Positions 1 through 8,314 of a DNA stretch of 64,000 bases are shown here, piece after piece. The first letter of the stretch is position 1, and each line of letters opens with the position of its first letter. The position numbers and the translations under genes are program-made. Source of the DNA: Paenibacillus sp. RC334 (GTDB lineage Bacteria > Bacillota > Bacilli > Paenibacillales > Paenibacillaceae); assembly GCF_030034735.1 (NCBI RefSeq), contig NZ_CP125370.1, positions 3,720,001 through 3,784,000 of the forward strand, in the 5' to 3' direction. The notes under the pieces are model-generated. The model ran no database searches, was not told where the DNA came from, and saw only the letters and a program-made list of their open reading frames with translations.

Positions 1-491
1 TTGAGCTTGCCGCGTAAAATCGGAGTGGATTCCCCCGCAGCATTCATTCGCTCCAGTTGCTCCGGTACAGACCGAGTATCATTCCCGTACTGCTTCAGCT
101 CTGTAAACAGCGTATTTAACCGATCCACAAAGCCCAGTTGGTCTCCCGAATCCTTAAATAAACTCAGTTCATCTTTGCGACGACGAATAATTTTATATAA
201 AAGCATCTTCTTGCCTTCCTCCGTCACAGGTACCAGCGCCGAACCCTCGGTTTCCTGCATGACCAAATAGGCAAGACGATGAAATCCCATGACCTGTGCG
301 CGCACCGTCCCCTGAATACCGTTTCCGGCTTCTGTAAGCAGCGCATGCTCGGAAGCAAATGACGATTGCTCCGGCACAAGCAACAGCATAGGCTTACCTA
401 GCGGTTTCTTGCGTAGCATAGCCGTCATTTCACGACGTATTAACGTGCTTTTCCCACTGCCTGAGCGGCCAATTAACAAACGGACCGACAT
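1..491 (-). CDS. addB: ATP-dependent helicase/deoxyribonuclease subunit B, N-terminal part (cut by window edge)
   Basis: Only the first 163 codons lie in the window. The protein opens with a short strand and a P-loop, GRSGSGKS at residues 8-15, followed by the conserved block KPMLLLVPEQSSF, as in AddB of the AddAB helicase-nuclease that processes double-strand breaks for recombination (family knowledge). AddB is normally about 1150 residues, so most of the gene, including the iron-sulfur nuclease domain, lies to the left of base 1. The ATG at 491 is preceded by a strong GGAGG site (AAAGGAGG). addA would be expected next along this strand but is outside the window. I am confident in the family because of the P-loop and the flanking sequence together. 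Confidence 0.85.
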   Translation of the reverse strand, partial: MSVRLLIGRSGSGKSTLIRREMTAMLRKKPLGKPMLLLVPEQSSFASEHALLTEAGNGIQGTVRAQVMGFHRLAYLVMQETEGSALVPVTEEGKKMLLYKIIRRRKDELSLFKDSGDQLGFVDRLNTLFTELKQYGNDTRSVPEQLERMNAAGESTPILRGKL

Positions 492-595
492 GATGCGGCC
501 TCCTTTCCGACGAACAACAATCTATTAAACAGTATAGCATATGAGGCAAGGGAGAAAAGAACGTACGTTTGCCATCTTGTAGCATTTTATCCTCC

Positions 596-652
596 CTCAA
601 AAAACAAACAGTCCCGCAGGTTGGCTTGGTGCATGCCTTCTCTACAGGACTG
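596..652 (-). terminator. Intrinsic terminator of the RlmI-like gene
   Basis: On the minus strand CAGTCCTGTAG pairs with CTGCGGGACTG across a loop of about 20 bases, followed by TTTGTTTTTT. It sits just after the stop of the methyltransferase gene and before addB, so addB is probably transcribed separately. Confidence 0.7.
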
Positions 653-721
653 ATTTATTGATAAAACGAGCCTAATCTACTTATTCCGCTATCCCAAAAG
701 GCGGTTAACTGTGTATGAATT

Positions 722-2098
722 CTACAGTTGTGTCCGGCTACGCACCTCAAAAATAGCGAATTTCAAATAATGGCCTTCCTCCACACCCAGAATTTGGGGA
801 TGATCCTTGCCAGCCGCTCTCCAATCCACCAGACGGAGGATTTTTCCGGCATCTGCCGCCGCTTCCTTAATCGTGTCCAGAAACAGCTCCGGCCGCATAT
901 GGAATGAGCAACTCGCAGTCACTAAATAGCCGCCCTCATTGACCAGCTTCATCCCGTGCAGATTAATATCCTTATATCCCCGCGTAGCTCCTTTGACCGC
1001 ATTCTTTGTTTTGGCAAAGGCCGGCGGATCAAGAATAACTACATCAAAGGTACGTCCGCCCCCTGCTGTGAGCGGCTTGGAAGTATCCCCCTTTCCCCCG
1101 GCCCGCGCGGTGCGTTCCTCTAAGCCTTTAACCTGATTGCGCAAATATTGGAAAGCATCGTCCACGACAAACTCGACGCGTTCCTCAAAACCGTTCAGCT
1201 TGACATTATCCCGTGCGCTTTCAATTGCGTGCTCGGAAATATCAAGACAGGTTACTTTTTTAGCACCGTATTTGCAGGCATTGAGCGTAAAGCTTCCCGT
1301 ATGTGAAAAGCACTCCAGCACGGTTGCACCATCCCAGAATGGGAACTCCACAACCTTGCCGCTTCTGTTCACAGGCTTCATGACCGCTGTGCCAGCGTCA
1401 CCCTGTTCTGCTACTTCCTGTAGCGTAATTCCGCTGCGTCCTCCCCAGCCCGTCATCAGTGGAGCAATCGCCGCACGATTCTCACGCTGGTCAAAGAAAT
1501 AGCCTGTCTTCTGGCCCTCTACAATATCGACCTTGATACGCAAACCATTTTCCGTTACCACGACATGACGTGGGCAGTCGCCATATAAAGGCCCTTTGGT
1601 CTGTTCCAGTCCTTCCAGCTCGCGGATGGATACATCGCTGCGCTCATATATACCAACAGGGCCAATCACTTCAACAAGTGCATCCCTGATTTCTTCCCTG
1701 CGGCGATCCATACCGAGCGTTAATAATTGTACGACTAACACGTCGCCAAAACGGTCTACAATCAGCCCGGGTAAAAAATCAGCCTCGCCGTATACCAGCC
1801 GATACGCGTCTCCCCCGGTCACAAAACGTTCACGGTGCTCCAGACAATCGCGGAACCGTTTGGCAAAAAAGCTTTGATCCATCGCTTCCAGCGGCTCGTA
1901 GGACATCACACGCACCGTAATTTGCGAGGCCGGATTATAGTAACCCGTTGCCAAATAACGGCCCTGATGGTTTACGATACTGACCAGATCACCCGCCTCC
2001 GGCTCACCCTCCACCTTGGCTATTTCATTTTTAAACACCCAGGGGTGCGCGTGTTCCAGCCTTTTTTTGCGGCTGCGTTCCAATATTACTGAAGGCAA
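722..2098 (-). CDS. Class I SAM-dependent rRNA methyltransferase, RlmI/RlmO-like
   Basis: The 458-residue protein begins with a PUA-like RNA-binding domain (residues 1-75), followed by the central domain and a Rossmann-fold methyltransferase domain. SAM motif I is ECFSHTGSFT (262-271), motif IV is DPPAFAK (357-363), and the motif VI cysteine lies in ASCSFH (395-400). This is the layout of RlmI, which makes m5C in 23S rRNA; the exact target here is not proven. Two loops look longer than usual: residues 215-250, before motif I, and 324-350, just before DPPAFAK, which is rich in Gly and Ala. The start is TTG at 2098, chosen because a GGGAG...AAGGA site lies just upstream and no in-frame ATG fits. 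Confidence 0.85.
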   Translation of the reverse strand: MPSVILERSRKKRLEHAHPWVFKNEIAKVEGEPEAGDLVSIVNHQGRYLATGYYNPASQITVRVMSYEPLEAMDQSFFAKRFRDCLEHRERFVTGGDAYRLVYGEADFLPGLIVDRFGDVLVVQLLTLGMDRRREEIRDALVEVIGPVGIYERSDVSIRELEGLEQTKGPLYGDCPRHVVVTENGLRIKVDIVEGQKTGYFFDQRENRAAIAPLMTGWGGRSGITLQEVAEQGDAGTAVMKPVNRSGKVVEFPFWDGATVLECFSHTGSFTLNACKYGAKKVTCLDISEHAIESARDNVKLNGFEERVEFVVDDAFQYLRNQVKGLEERTARAGGKGDTSKPLTAGGGRTFDVVILDPPAFAKTKNAVKGATRGYKDINLHGMKLVNEGGYLVTASCSFHMRPELFLDTIKEAAADAGKILRLVDWRAAGKDHPQILGVEEGHYLKFAIFEVRSRTQL

Positions 2099-2159
2099 AG
2101 TCCTTCACTCCCATTCTTGGATTAATCAAAGTGTTAAAAGTGTGGGGTTCGATGGGGCG

Positions 2160-2305
2160 CGGCTCCGCGATTCATTTGATCTTACGATCGCTGTTGCAAT
2201 GGGATTCTTGGATTTTACAAATAATTTTAATGGTAAGAATCCCCCTGCAAAGGCGAACGCTACCGCTTCTCCAGATTCAAATGAACCGCTCCGCTACTGC
2301 CCGCC
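2160..2305. repeat. Dispersed repeat, copy 1 (inverted relative to 2513-2590), with nested hairpin
   Basis: The 19 bases at 2174-2192 are the exact reverse complement of 2558-2576, and 2265-2290 matches the reverse complement of 2530-2555 at 25 of 26 positions. Copy 1 carries about 65 extra bases between these two blocks. The extra segment is itself an inverted repeat: TTGCA and GGGATTCTT (2194-2209) against AAGAATCCC and TGCAA (2235-2250). It looks like a small palindromic element inserted in, or lost from, one copy of a longer repeat. No protein is encoded here that I would defend. Confidence 0.75.
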
Positions 2306-2512
2306 TTAATATCGACGTCACACTTTTAAAGCTTGTGAAGTTCTATAAAAATTTTCGTTTTCCTAAAAAACAGCTTGGTCATGCTTGTCATGGCTGTCCT
2401 TGACAGATCATAGGCTGTTACATAAGCGTCTCAGCAGTTTTGAAAAGAATTTTTTGCTTAGGTTCAAGTTCTTTATTCCGAGTGAATCACAGGGGAACAT
2501 CATTCCACTTTA
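2306..2512. other. Spacer between two inverted repeat copies, no gene seen
   Basis: About 200 bases between the two repeat arms. It is AT-rich in parts, and I see no convincing ORF, RNA gene or promoter. It is part of the gene-free stretch from 2099 to 2634. Confidence 0.5.
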
Positions 2513-2590
2513 AAGGCAGGTAACAGCGTAGCGGTCCATTTGAATCTGGAGAAGCGTAGCGATCGTAAGATCAAATAGACTACGAAGCGT
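2513..2590. repeat. Dispersed repeat, copy 2 (short form)
   Basis: Runs from AAGGCAGG through AGCGGTCCATTTGAATC to AGCGATCGTAAGATCAAAT and ends near a GAAGCGTCC block. It is the inverted partner of the repeat at 2160-2305, without the nested 65-base hairpin. The recurring GAAGCG/GTAGCG modules suggest a family of genome-wide extragenic repeats, but copy number cannot be judged from one window. Confidence 0.7.
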
Positions 2591-2634
2591 CCTTAATTGG
2601 CCAACGTAAAACGGTTTAGAAAGGGGGAACGCCC

Positions 2635-3657
2635 GTGTTTATTCATGTTATTTTGCCGCTGTCCGGTGGGCTGCTTATTTTTTTGGGCGGGATGAAGCTG
2701 ATGGAAGCGGCCCTCCGGCATTTGGCTGGTCCCTTCCTCACCCGCTGGCTAAACCGGGCCACCGTTTCCCCTTGGCGGGGCATGCTGTTCAGCTCAGGCA
2801 TTACCGCCCTGCTGCAAAGCAGCACCGCTGTCACGGTGCTGACCATCGGACTGGTCAACGCCGGGCTGTTGACCTACGGCCGCACGCTCGGCATCATCCT
2901 CGGTACCAATATTGGTACCTGCCTGACCACCGAGCTGATGGGGCTCCAGCTAGGCAAACTGGCTGTTCCACTGCTCTGCGGCTCGCTGCTTTGCTGGAGC
3001 ACCGCCGTCTTGTGGGGCGAGGCTGTCTCCAGCCGCCAGTATGCGTCTGCCGAGCCACCATCCAGCCCCAATCAACTCAGCCGACCGCAGGCTGTACAAT
3101 ATATCAGCCTCGCCTTTGCCGGATTTTCGCTGATCCTTGCGGGTATCCGAGTGATGCAAACAGTCGGCCCTTGGATTGAGCAGGCCGGGCTGTTCCGCTG
3201 GTTTCTTGACCACGCCGCGGCCAACATGTGGTGGGCCTTCGCAGCCGGGGCCTGCCTGACCGCACTGGTTCACAGCAGCGCCGCCGTTATTGGTATGGCG
3301 ATCAGCCTTGCTGCTGCGGGAGCTTTGCCAGTCGATGTGGGTATCGCCATCGTCATCGGCTCCAACGTTGGCACCTGCGTGACGGCCCTGATTGCGGCTG
3401 TCGGCGGCAGCATGTCCGGCAAATTTGTGGCCTGGTCCCACGTGCTGCTGAACGTAGGCGGGGCGTTGCTGTTTATGCCGCTGATCCCTGGGCTGGAAAT
3501 GGCAGCCGCCTGGATATCTGCTGAGCCTGGAGCCAGGGTCGCCCATGCTCAAACCCTGTTTAACGTGATCAGCTCTCTGCTTGTCTTGCCAATCTGCTAT
3601 TTACCTGTATGGACACGTTTGGAGAATCGCATGTCTCCCAACATCATCAAACGTTAA
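2635..3657 (+). CDS. Na/Pi cotransporter family protein
   Basis: A 340-residue multi-spanning membrane protein with the internal duplication typical of the NptA/YjbB (PNaS) family. The first repeat has QSST (61-64) and GTNIGTC (90-96); the second has HSSA (213-216) and GSNVGTC (242-248). These paired QSS and GTN/GSN motifs line the sodium and phosphate sites in the family. The C-terminal PhoU-like domain found in longer members is absent, so this is the short, membrane-only form. The start is GTG at 2635 after AGAAAGGGGGAACGCCC. The 3' end overlaps the convergent Nudix gene by 11 bases. Whether it imports phosphate or exports it cannot be told from sequence. Confidence 0.85.
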   Translation: MFIHVILPLSGGLLIFLGGMKLMEAALRHLAGPFLTRWLNRATVSPWRGMLFSSGITALLQSSTAVTVLTIGLVNAGLLTYGRTLGIILGTNIGTCLTTELMGLQLGKLAVPLLCGSLLCWSTAVLWGEAVSSRQYASAEPPSSPNQLSRPQAVQYISLAFAGFSLILAGIRVMQTVGPWIEQAGLFRWFLDHAAANMWWAFAAGACLTALVHSSAAVIGMAISLAAAGALPVDVGIAIVIGSNVGTCVTALIAAVGGSMSGKFVAWSHVLLNVGGALLFMPLIPGLEMAAAWISAEPGARVAHAQTLFNVISSLLVLPICYLPVWTRLENRMSPNIIKR

Positions 3658-4081
3658 TTCCAAGCATGGACAGCGCCTTGCTCAAAATGACATCATTGTT
3701 GTCATATCCGCCTTGGCGCTGGAGACGCCATGCTTCCTCAGGCGTATGCCATGCAACACCTTTAATTTCTTCAATCTGTGCCTGTAAATCCCCATCCAGT
3801 GCTTCTACGAGATAATAATGGACTTCCTTGTCCACTTCCCCGAATTCAGGATGCTGATACGTATAAGCAATCATATCCACATGCTGGATAATCCGTCCGT
3901 TCAGCCCTGTTTCCTCACGAATTTCACGTAAAGCCGTCTGTTCGATCGTTTCTCCTTGCTCCATTTTACCTTTAGCCAAGGAGACCTTGCCGTATCGATC
4001 GGTTATCAGCTGAATTTCAAGCTGCTCCCCCTGTTTGCGGTACACCACACCGCCGGCGGAAATTTCCTTTTTTTCTGCCAT
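3647..4081 (-). CDS. Nudix hydrolase
   Basis: A 144-residue protein containing the full Nudix box at residues 38-60 (G-x5-E-x7-R-E-x2-E-E-x-G), here GKMEQGETIEQ...REIREETGL. Such enzymes hydrolyse nucleoside diphosphates linked to another moiety; short members of this type act on oxidised nucleotides, dinucleoside polyphosphates or similar, and the substrate is not predictable here. The ATG at 4081 has an AAAGGGG site upstream. It overlaps the end of the convergent phosphate cotransporter gene by 11 bases. Confidence 0.9.
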   Translation of the reverse strand: MAEKKEISAGGVVYRKQGEQLEIQLITDRYGKVSLAKGKMEQGETIEQTALREIREETGLNGRIIQHVDMIAYTYQHPEFGEVDKEVHYYLVEALDGDLQAQIEEIKGVAWHTPEEAWRLQRQGGYDNNDVILSKALSMLGINV

Positions 4082-4186
4082 CCTGCAATCCCCTTTCCTT
4101 GCGCAACAAGGATTCCGTCCTCCCTGTAAGGAAAGGCGAAATCCTTGTTTGCCATCTCTATGGCCTATTCAGGCTTTTTTTAGTTA

Positions 4187-5530
4187 TTATAGGGCTGCTT
4201 GCAGTCCATTCTCCAGCACACGGACCAATTGGCCTTCACTTTCATTAACGCCCGCCTTCGTCAACTTCACGCGGCACACCTTGCCAACCAGATCCTTAGT
4301 ACCTTCAAACACCAGTTGAATGTAATTGTCACTGTAACCGTGAAGCATGCCGCTATCTTCGGTCCCTTTCGGCGCAACTTCCGGAATGACCTCCAGCACC
4401 TGACCGACAAACTTTTCTGCATAAGCCAACTGCATTTGCTCTGACAGTTCAATCAGCTCATGCACACGTGCATTTTTCACGTCCTCATCCACCTGATCCT
4501 CCATACGCGCCGCAGGCGTACCGCTGCGTTTGGAATAAGGGAACACATGCATTTCCGAGAAGCCAATTTTTTTCATCAGCTCATAACCGTTGCGGAACAT
4601 TTCGTCCGTTTCCCCAGGAAAGCCAACAATAACGTCTGTCGTAATCGCCACATCCGGCATCGCCTTGCGAATCATAAGCATTTTATTGTAAAACTCTTCT
4701 GTTGTGTATTTGCGGCGCATCCGTTTCAGCACGGTGTCATCTCCCGCCTGAAGCGGAATGTGAAAATGACGTACCAGCTTGGTGGAACGGTTCAGCACAT
4801 CAAGCATTTTTTCATCAATCTGGCTGGCTTCAATGGAGCTGATACGGATACGCTCCAGCCCTTCTACCTTCTCCAGATCCCACAGCAGATCGGACAGATC
4901 ATAATTGTCCATGTCGTCACCATAACCACCTGTATGAATGCCTGTGAGCACAATTTCTTTATAACCCGCATGTACCAGTTGACGCGCCTGAGTCATAATG
5001 CTCGCGGCATCGCGGCTGCGGGACAAACCACGCGACCACGGAATGATGCAGAAGGTACAAAAGTTGTTGCAGCCATCCTGAATTTTCAAAAACGCACGTG
5101 TGTGGTTAGCAAAATCAGGCACATCCATTTCCTCGAACACGCGCGTTTTCATAATGTTGCGCACAGCGTTCACAGGTTGACGCGACTCTTGAATCTCCTG
5201 AACAAACGGAATAATTTTGTCCCGATCCTGTGTACCAATAACGAGATCGACACCGGGAATATCCATAATTTCGGCAGGAGAAGTCTGGGCGTAACAGCCC
5301 GTCACTGCCACAATAGCATCTGGGTTCCGACGAATCGCACGGCGAATGATCTGACGACTCTTTTTATCGCCGGTATTCGTAACGGTGCACGTATTAATAA
5401 GGTAGACGTCAGCTGTCTGCTCATCAAAATCTACCTGCTCATAGCCTTCATTTTTGAACAGCTGCCAAATCGCTTCTGTATCATAAAAGTTTACCTTACA
5501 ACCCAATGTGTAAAATGCCACTGACGGCAT
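4187..5530 (-). CDS. mtaB: tRNA (N6-threonylcarbamoyladenosine(37)-C2)-methylthiotransferase MtaB
   Basis: A radical-SAM methylthiotransferase that converts t6A37 to ms2t6A in tRNA (family knowledge). The N-terminal UPF0004 domain has three cluster cysteines (C11, C48, C79); the radical SAM domain has CxxxCxxC at residues 154-161 (GCNNFCTFC); a TRAM-like domain ends the protein. The order of the cysteines and the opening VAFYTLGCKVNFYDTEA match MtaB rather than MiaB or RimO. I place the start at the ATG at 5530, which has GGGAGGGG eight bases upstream and begins just after the rsmE stop; a longer reading to 5560 would overlap rsmE and lacks a site. It follows rsmE and probably shares its transcript. 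Confidence 0.92.
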   Translation of the reverse strand: MPSVAFYTLGCKVNFYDTEAIWQLFKNEGYEQVDFDEQTADVYLINTCTVTNTGDKKSRQIIRRAIRRNPDAIVAVTGCYAQTSPAEIMDIPGVDLVIGTQDRDKIIPFVQEIQESRQPVNAVRNIMKTRVFEEMDVPDFANHTRAFLKIQDGCNNFCTFCIIPWSRGLSRSRDAASIMTQARQLVHAGYKEIVLTGIHTGGYGDDMDNYDLSDLLWDLEKVEGLERIRISSIEASQIDEKMLDVLNRSTKLVRHFHIPLQAGDDTVLKRMRRKYTTEEFYNKMLMIRKAMPDVAITTDVIVGFPGETDEMFRNGYELMKKIGFSEMHVFPYSKRSGTPAARMEDQVDEDVKNARVHELIELSEQMQLAYAEKFVGQVLEVIPEVAPKGTEDSGMLHGYSDNYIQLVFEGTKDLVGKVCRVKLTKAGVNESEGQLVRVLENGLQAAL

Positions 5531-5531
5531 A

Positions 5532-6296
5532 TTAAACCCCTCCCATTTCTCCTGACTCATATAAAATGCAAGCCAATGCAGTCATACCTGCGGTTTCCGC
5601 ACGCAAAATGCGTCTTCCCAGCCCCGTAGACTGCGCCCCGGCCTGCTCGGCCTCCAGGCTCTCCGCTTCGCTGAATCCACCTTCCGGACCCACTATCAGC
5701 AGAACACGCGGCTTGTCCATCGACGTCCATTGTCCTGCCAAAGGCTGAATCACGTCCCGTAGCTGCCGCCCCTGCTCTTTTTCATAACAATAGCATATCA
5801 AATCATACTGCGAAAAAGAAGCCAGCAGCTCTTTCCACGTCATCGGCGCACTTATTTCCGGAATCCGGTTACGGTGGCTTTGCTCAGCCGCTTCCTTTAC
5901 AATCTTGCGCCATCGCTCCAGCCGTTTGCCTTCCTTTTTGGCATCATACTGCACGACCGTACGCTCGGACAAAAACGGGACAAACCCCGCTGCACCGATT
6001 TCTGTACATTTTTGCATAACGGTCTCCATCTTGTCTCCCTTGGGAAGACTTTGGGCAATGGTGACCTGCACATGCGGTTCGGAGGTCATCTCCAGCGGCT
6101 CGACTATCGTCGCCGTTACACGATCTTGTTCTATCGTATCCAACGCAGCCAGCGCTTCCTTTGATACCCCGTCACTGACTATAATTTTGTCACCACTACG
6201 ACCGCGCATGACCTTGGCAATATGTCGCGCATCCTCACCCGCCACGATCACATGGTCTTCCAGAAACTGCTCTGCCGGAATAAAATAACGCTGCAT
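5532..6296 (-). CDS. rsmE: 16S rRNA (uracil(1498)-N3)-methyltransferase
   Basis: A 254-residue SPOUT methyltransferase. It has an N-terminal PUA-like domain (1-70) and a C-terminal trefoil-knot domain with the signature VGPEGGFSEAE (202-212) and LGRRILRAETA (227-237), which bind SAM. It methylates U1498 of 16S rRNA. It is followed one base later by mtaB. The usual neighbours prmA and dnaJ lie upstream, as in Bacillus, but here an M50 protease gene is inserted between prmA and rsmE. Confidence 0.95.
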   Translation of the reverse strand: MQRYFIPAEQFLEDHVIVAGEDARHIAKVMRGRSGDKIIVSDGVSKEALAALDTIEQDRVTATIVEPLEMTSEPHVQVTIAQSLPKGDKMETVMQKCTEIGAAGFVPFLSERTVVQYDAKKEGKRLERWRKIVKEAAEQSHRNRIPEISAPMTWKELLASFSQYDLICYCYEKEQGRQLRDVIQPLAGQWTSMDKPRVLLIVGPEGGFSEAESLEAEQAGAQSTGLGRRILRAETAGMTALACILYESGEMGGV

Positions 6297-6445
6297 TGTC
6301 TCTCACACCTATTCTGAAAATAACTGTTATCCATTGGCTTTCTGTACAATATCCGAATAAATCACCAAGCACCATCATATCATCTTTTGCGCCCGCATGA
6401 CCAGTATGTTGCTGCTTCAATTGTTATACCACCTTCCATACCCGC

Positions 6446-6469
6446 AAAAAAAGGAGCCGTTAGGCTCCG
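6446..6469 (-). terminator. Intrinsic terminator overlapping the M50 protease stop codon
   Basis: GGAGCC-TAAC-GGCTCC followed by seven T on the minus strand. The TAA in the loop is the stop codon of the upstream protease gene, so coding and terminator are fused. rsmE therefore probably has its own promoter in the next 160 bases. Confidence 0.9.
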
Positions 6470-7152
6470 AATAATCCGATGATGTAAAAAGCAAACTGCA
6501 AAAACTGCACATAAATCGTCTGGGAAAGCACGTACAGCGGCTCAATCGTCACCGCCCTCACCTGCGGGATAACAAGGATCAACAGAAAAATAAAGATAGA
6601 CCACTGCTCAAAATACTGAAGTTTGCGGCGCAGAGGTGTAGGGGCCACATCCTCCACAATCCGGTAACCATCCAGCGGTGGCAGCGGAATTAGATTAAAA
6701 ATAAACAAAAACAGATTCAAACTAATCAGTGAATTGATAAACAAGTTGATGGCCTGAGCCACCCGCTGATTCTCGATATTCGGCAGCACCTGAAAATGAA
6801 GCAGCACCGCATAAATCAGGGTAGCCACAAAGGCAAGCAGCAAATTGCTCAGTGGTCCAGCAGCAGACACGACAATCCCCATAGAACGTGGGCGACTGAA
6901 ATTGTCACGGTTGACCGGAACCGGTTTGGCCCAGCCAAAACCCCCGATCAGCAGTAGCAACGTACCCATCAGATCAATATGCACTGCCGGATTTAAAGTC
7001 ACGCGTCCCAGCAGCTTGGCTGTAGGGTCACCGAATTTATTGGCATAATACGCATGTGCAAACTCATGTACCGTAAAAGATATGATCAGAGCCAGCAAGT
7101 AAAATGGAAGAACCTCTAACTTCACACGAAAAATATTTTGTAAAAAATCCAT
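6460..7152 (-). CDS. Site-2 protease (M50) family membrane metalloprotease
   Basis: A 230-residue integral membrane protein with the zinc motif HEFAH (29-33) in the first part and NLIPLPPLDGYR (153-164), the N-x-x-P-x-x-P-L-D-G motif that supplies the third ligand, in the second. It lacks PDZ or CBS domains, so it is the minimal YwhC-like type. Substrate unknown. The ATG at 7152 has AAAGAGG upstream and lies two bases after the prmA stop, which suggests co-transcription and coupling with prmA. Insertion of a protease gene between prmA and rsmE differs from the B. subtilis order. Confidence 0.88.
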   Translation of the reverse strand: MDFLQNIFRVKLEVLPFYLLALIISFTVHEFAHAYYANKFGDPTAKLLGRVTLNPAVHIDLMGTLLLLIGGFGWAKPVPVNRDNFSRPRSMGIVVSAAGPLSNLLLAFVATLIYAVLLHFQVLPNIENQRVAQAINLFINSLISLNLFLFIFNLIPLPPLDGYRIVEDVAPTPLRRKLQYFEQWSIFIFLLILVIPQVRAVTIEPLYVLSQTIYVQFLQFAFYIIGLFGA

Positions 7153-7154
7153 GG

Positions 7155-8120
7155 TTACCTCTTTCTCGCCACAAACGCCAGCCAATCCTCATCCCGGCAC
7201 GTTTCGGCAATGTCGAAGCCCGCCGCCTTCAATGCGTTTTCGACAACCCCTTCTTTGTTCTTCCAAATCCCTGAAGCGATATAAATACCACCTGGCTCCA
7301 GAGCCTTGTACACATCATCAATAAACAGCAAAATAATTTCGGCCAAAATATTAGCGACCACCAGCTTGACTGGCAGTTGGATACCCAGCGTCGGATCGCT
7401 CGCATTCAGCACGGACAGCAGATCGCTCTCTTTAATGGTAATGCGATCCTCCAACCCATTCAGATGGGTATTTTCCCGCGCACTAGATACCGCTACGGGA
7501 TCAAGGTCCAGAGCCAGTACATGCTTCGCTCCCAGTTGCACGGCTCCAATCGCCAAAATGCCGGAGCCTGTGCCCACATCAATGACTTCTTCTCCACCCT
7601 TGATCACAGATTCCAACGCTCTCAGACAAAGTGATGTTGTGGGATGCGTTCCGGTGCCAAAGGCCATGCCGGGGTCCAGCTCAATGATTTTTTCATCTTC
7701 ACTGGCAGGCTCATAGGCTTCCCAAGTCGGTTTGATCGTTAGACGATCCGACACACGCAAAGGCTTGAAATATTGCTTCCAGGCATTCGCCCAGTCATCC
7801 TCATTGACCGTTTTCAGCTCATACCGAACCTCGCCAGGGTCAATATCGAATGTTCTCAATTCTTCGACGCGTGGCTCAATTTGCGAACGGATGCCGTCCA
7901 TCTCAACTTCTTCGGCAAAATAACCCTTGATGGTCGCTTGTCCTTCAGGAATGTCATTCAAGGGCCGATCATACCACTGTCCATAGGACGTATCGCGTGG
8001 TTTGTTCAGCGAACCGGATTCTTCAATGGAAACCCCTCCCGCACCTGTTTCGTGCAGAAAATTCGAAATCATTTCGACGGCTTCTTCGGTTGTATGTATT
8101 GTAATTTCATGCCACAACAT
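7155..8120 (-). CDS. prmA: Ribosomal protein L11 methyltransferase
   Basis: PrmA trimethylates ribosomal protein L11 (uL11) using SAM. The N-terminal substrate-binding domain starts LWHEITIHTTEEAVE; the methyltransferase domain has motif I VIDVGTGSGILAIGA and the post-I acidic LDLDP. The C-terminal part contains VVANILAEI, typical of the family. I prefer the ATG at 8120 because AGGAGG is then 11 bases upstream and the N-terminus aligns with the family; an ATG at 8129 is also possible, with a spacing of only two. It begins the block prmA-protease after the accessory malate region. Confidence 0.92.
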   Translation of the reverse strand: MLWHEITIHTTEEAVEMISNFLHETGAGGVSIEESGSLNKPRDTSYGQWYDRPLNDIPEGQATIKGYFAEEVEMDGIRSQIEPRVEELRTFDIDPGEVRYELKTVNEDDWANAWKQYFKPLRVSDRLTIKPTWEAYEPASEDEKIIELDPGMAFGTGTHPTTSLCLRALESVIKGGEEVIDVGTGSGILAIGAVQLGAKHVLALDLDPVAVSSARENTHLNGLEDRITIKESDLLSVLNASDPTLGIQLPVKLVVANILAEIILLFIDDVYKALEPGGIYIASGIWKNKEGVVENALKAAGFDIAETCRDEDWLAFVARKR

Positions 8121-8158
8121 GGTTTTCATTTCCTCCTCATTTCACATGCATACTCTAT

Positions 8159-8188
8159 ATTGTACTATATACATGCATAGGAGTTCAA
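8159..8188 (-). promoter_or_regulatory. Likely promoter of prmA
   Basis: On the minus strand TTGAAC (8183-8188) and TACAAT (8159-8164) are 18 bases apart. They lie within an inverted repeat whose outer arms are ATGCAT at 8146-8151 and 8173-8178, so a regulator could bind here. Confidence 0.5.
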
Positions 8189-8276
8189 AAAAGCTAGTAT
8201 CATCGAAGTGCAAAATGTTTTGTAGAACTTGTGCATGTTGCCCACTCTTTTAGTCCAAGCCTCCTTAACTCTAGTA

Positions 8277-8285
8277 CATACAATA
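8277..8285 (+). promoter_or_regulatory. Possible mother-cell sigma (E or K) -10 element
   Basis: CATACAATA matches the CATA-n3-TA form of sigma-K (and CATACAaT of sigma-E) -10 elements and lies about 30 bases before the start codon of the next gene. I do not see a clean -35 partner, so this is suggestive only. Confidence 0.35.
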
Positions 8286-8314
8286 TAGTATATTCAAAGA
8301 AGGAGTGACTTATA

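Noticed and set aside
4460..5524. 354-codon open frame on the plus strand inside mtaB
   Set aside because: It mirrors mtaB on the other strand, has no ribosome site, and its product is a His- and Asn-rich shadow sequence with no domain.
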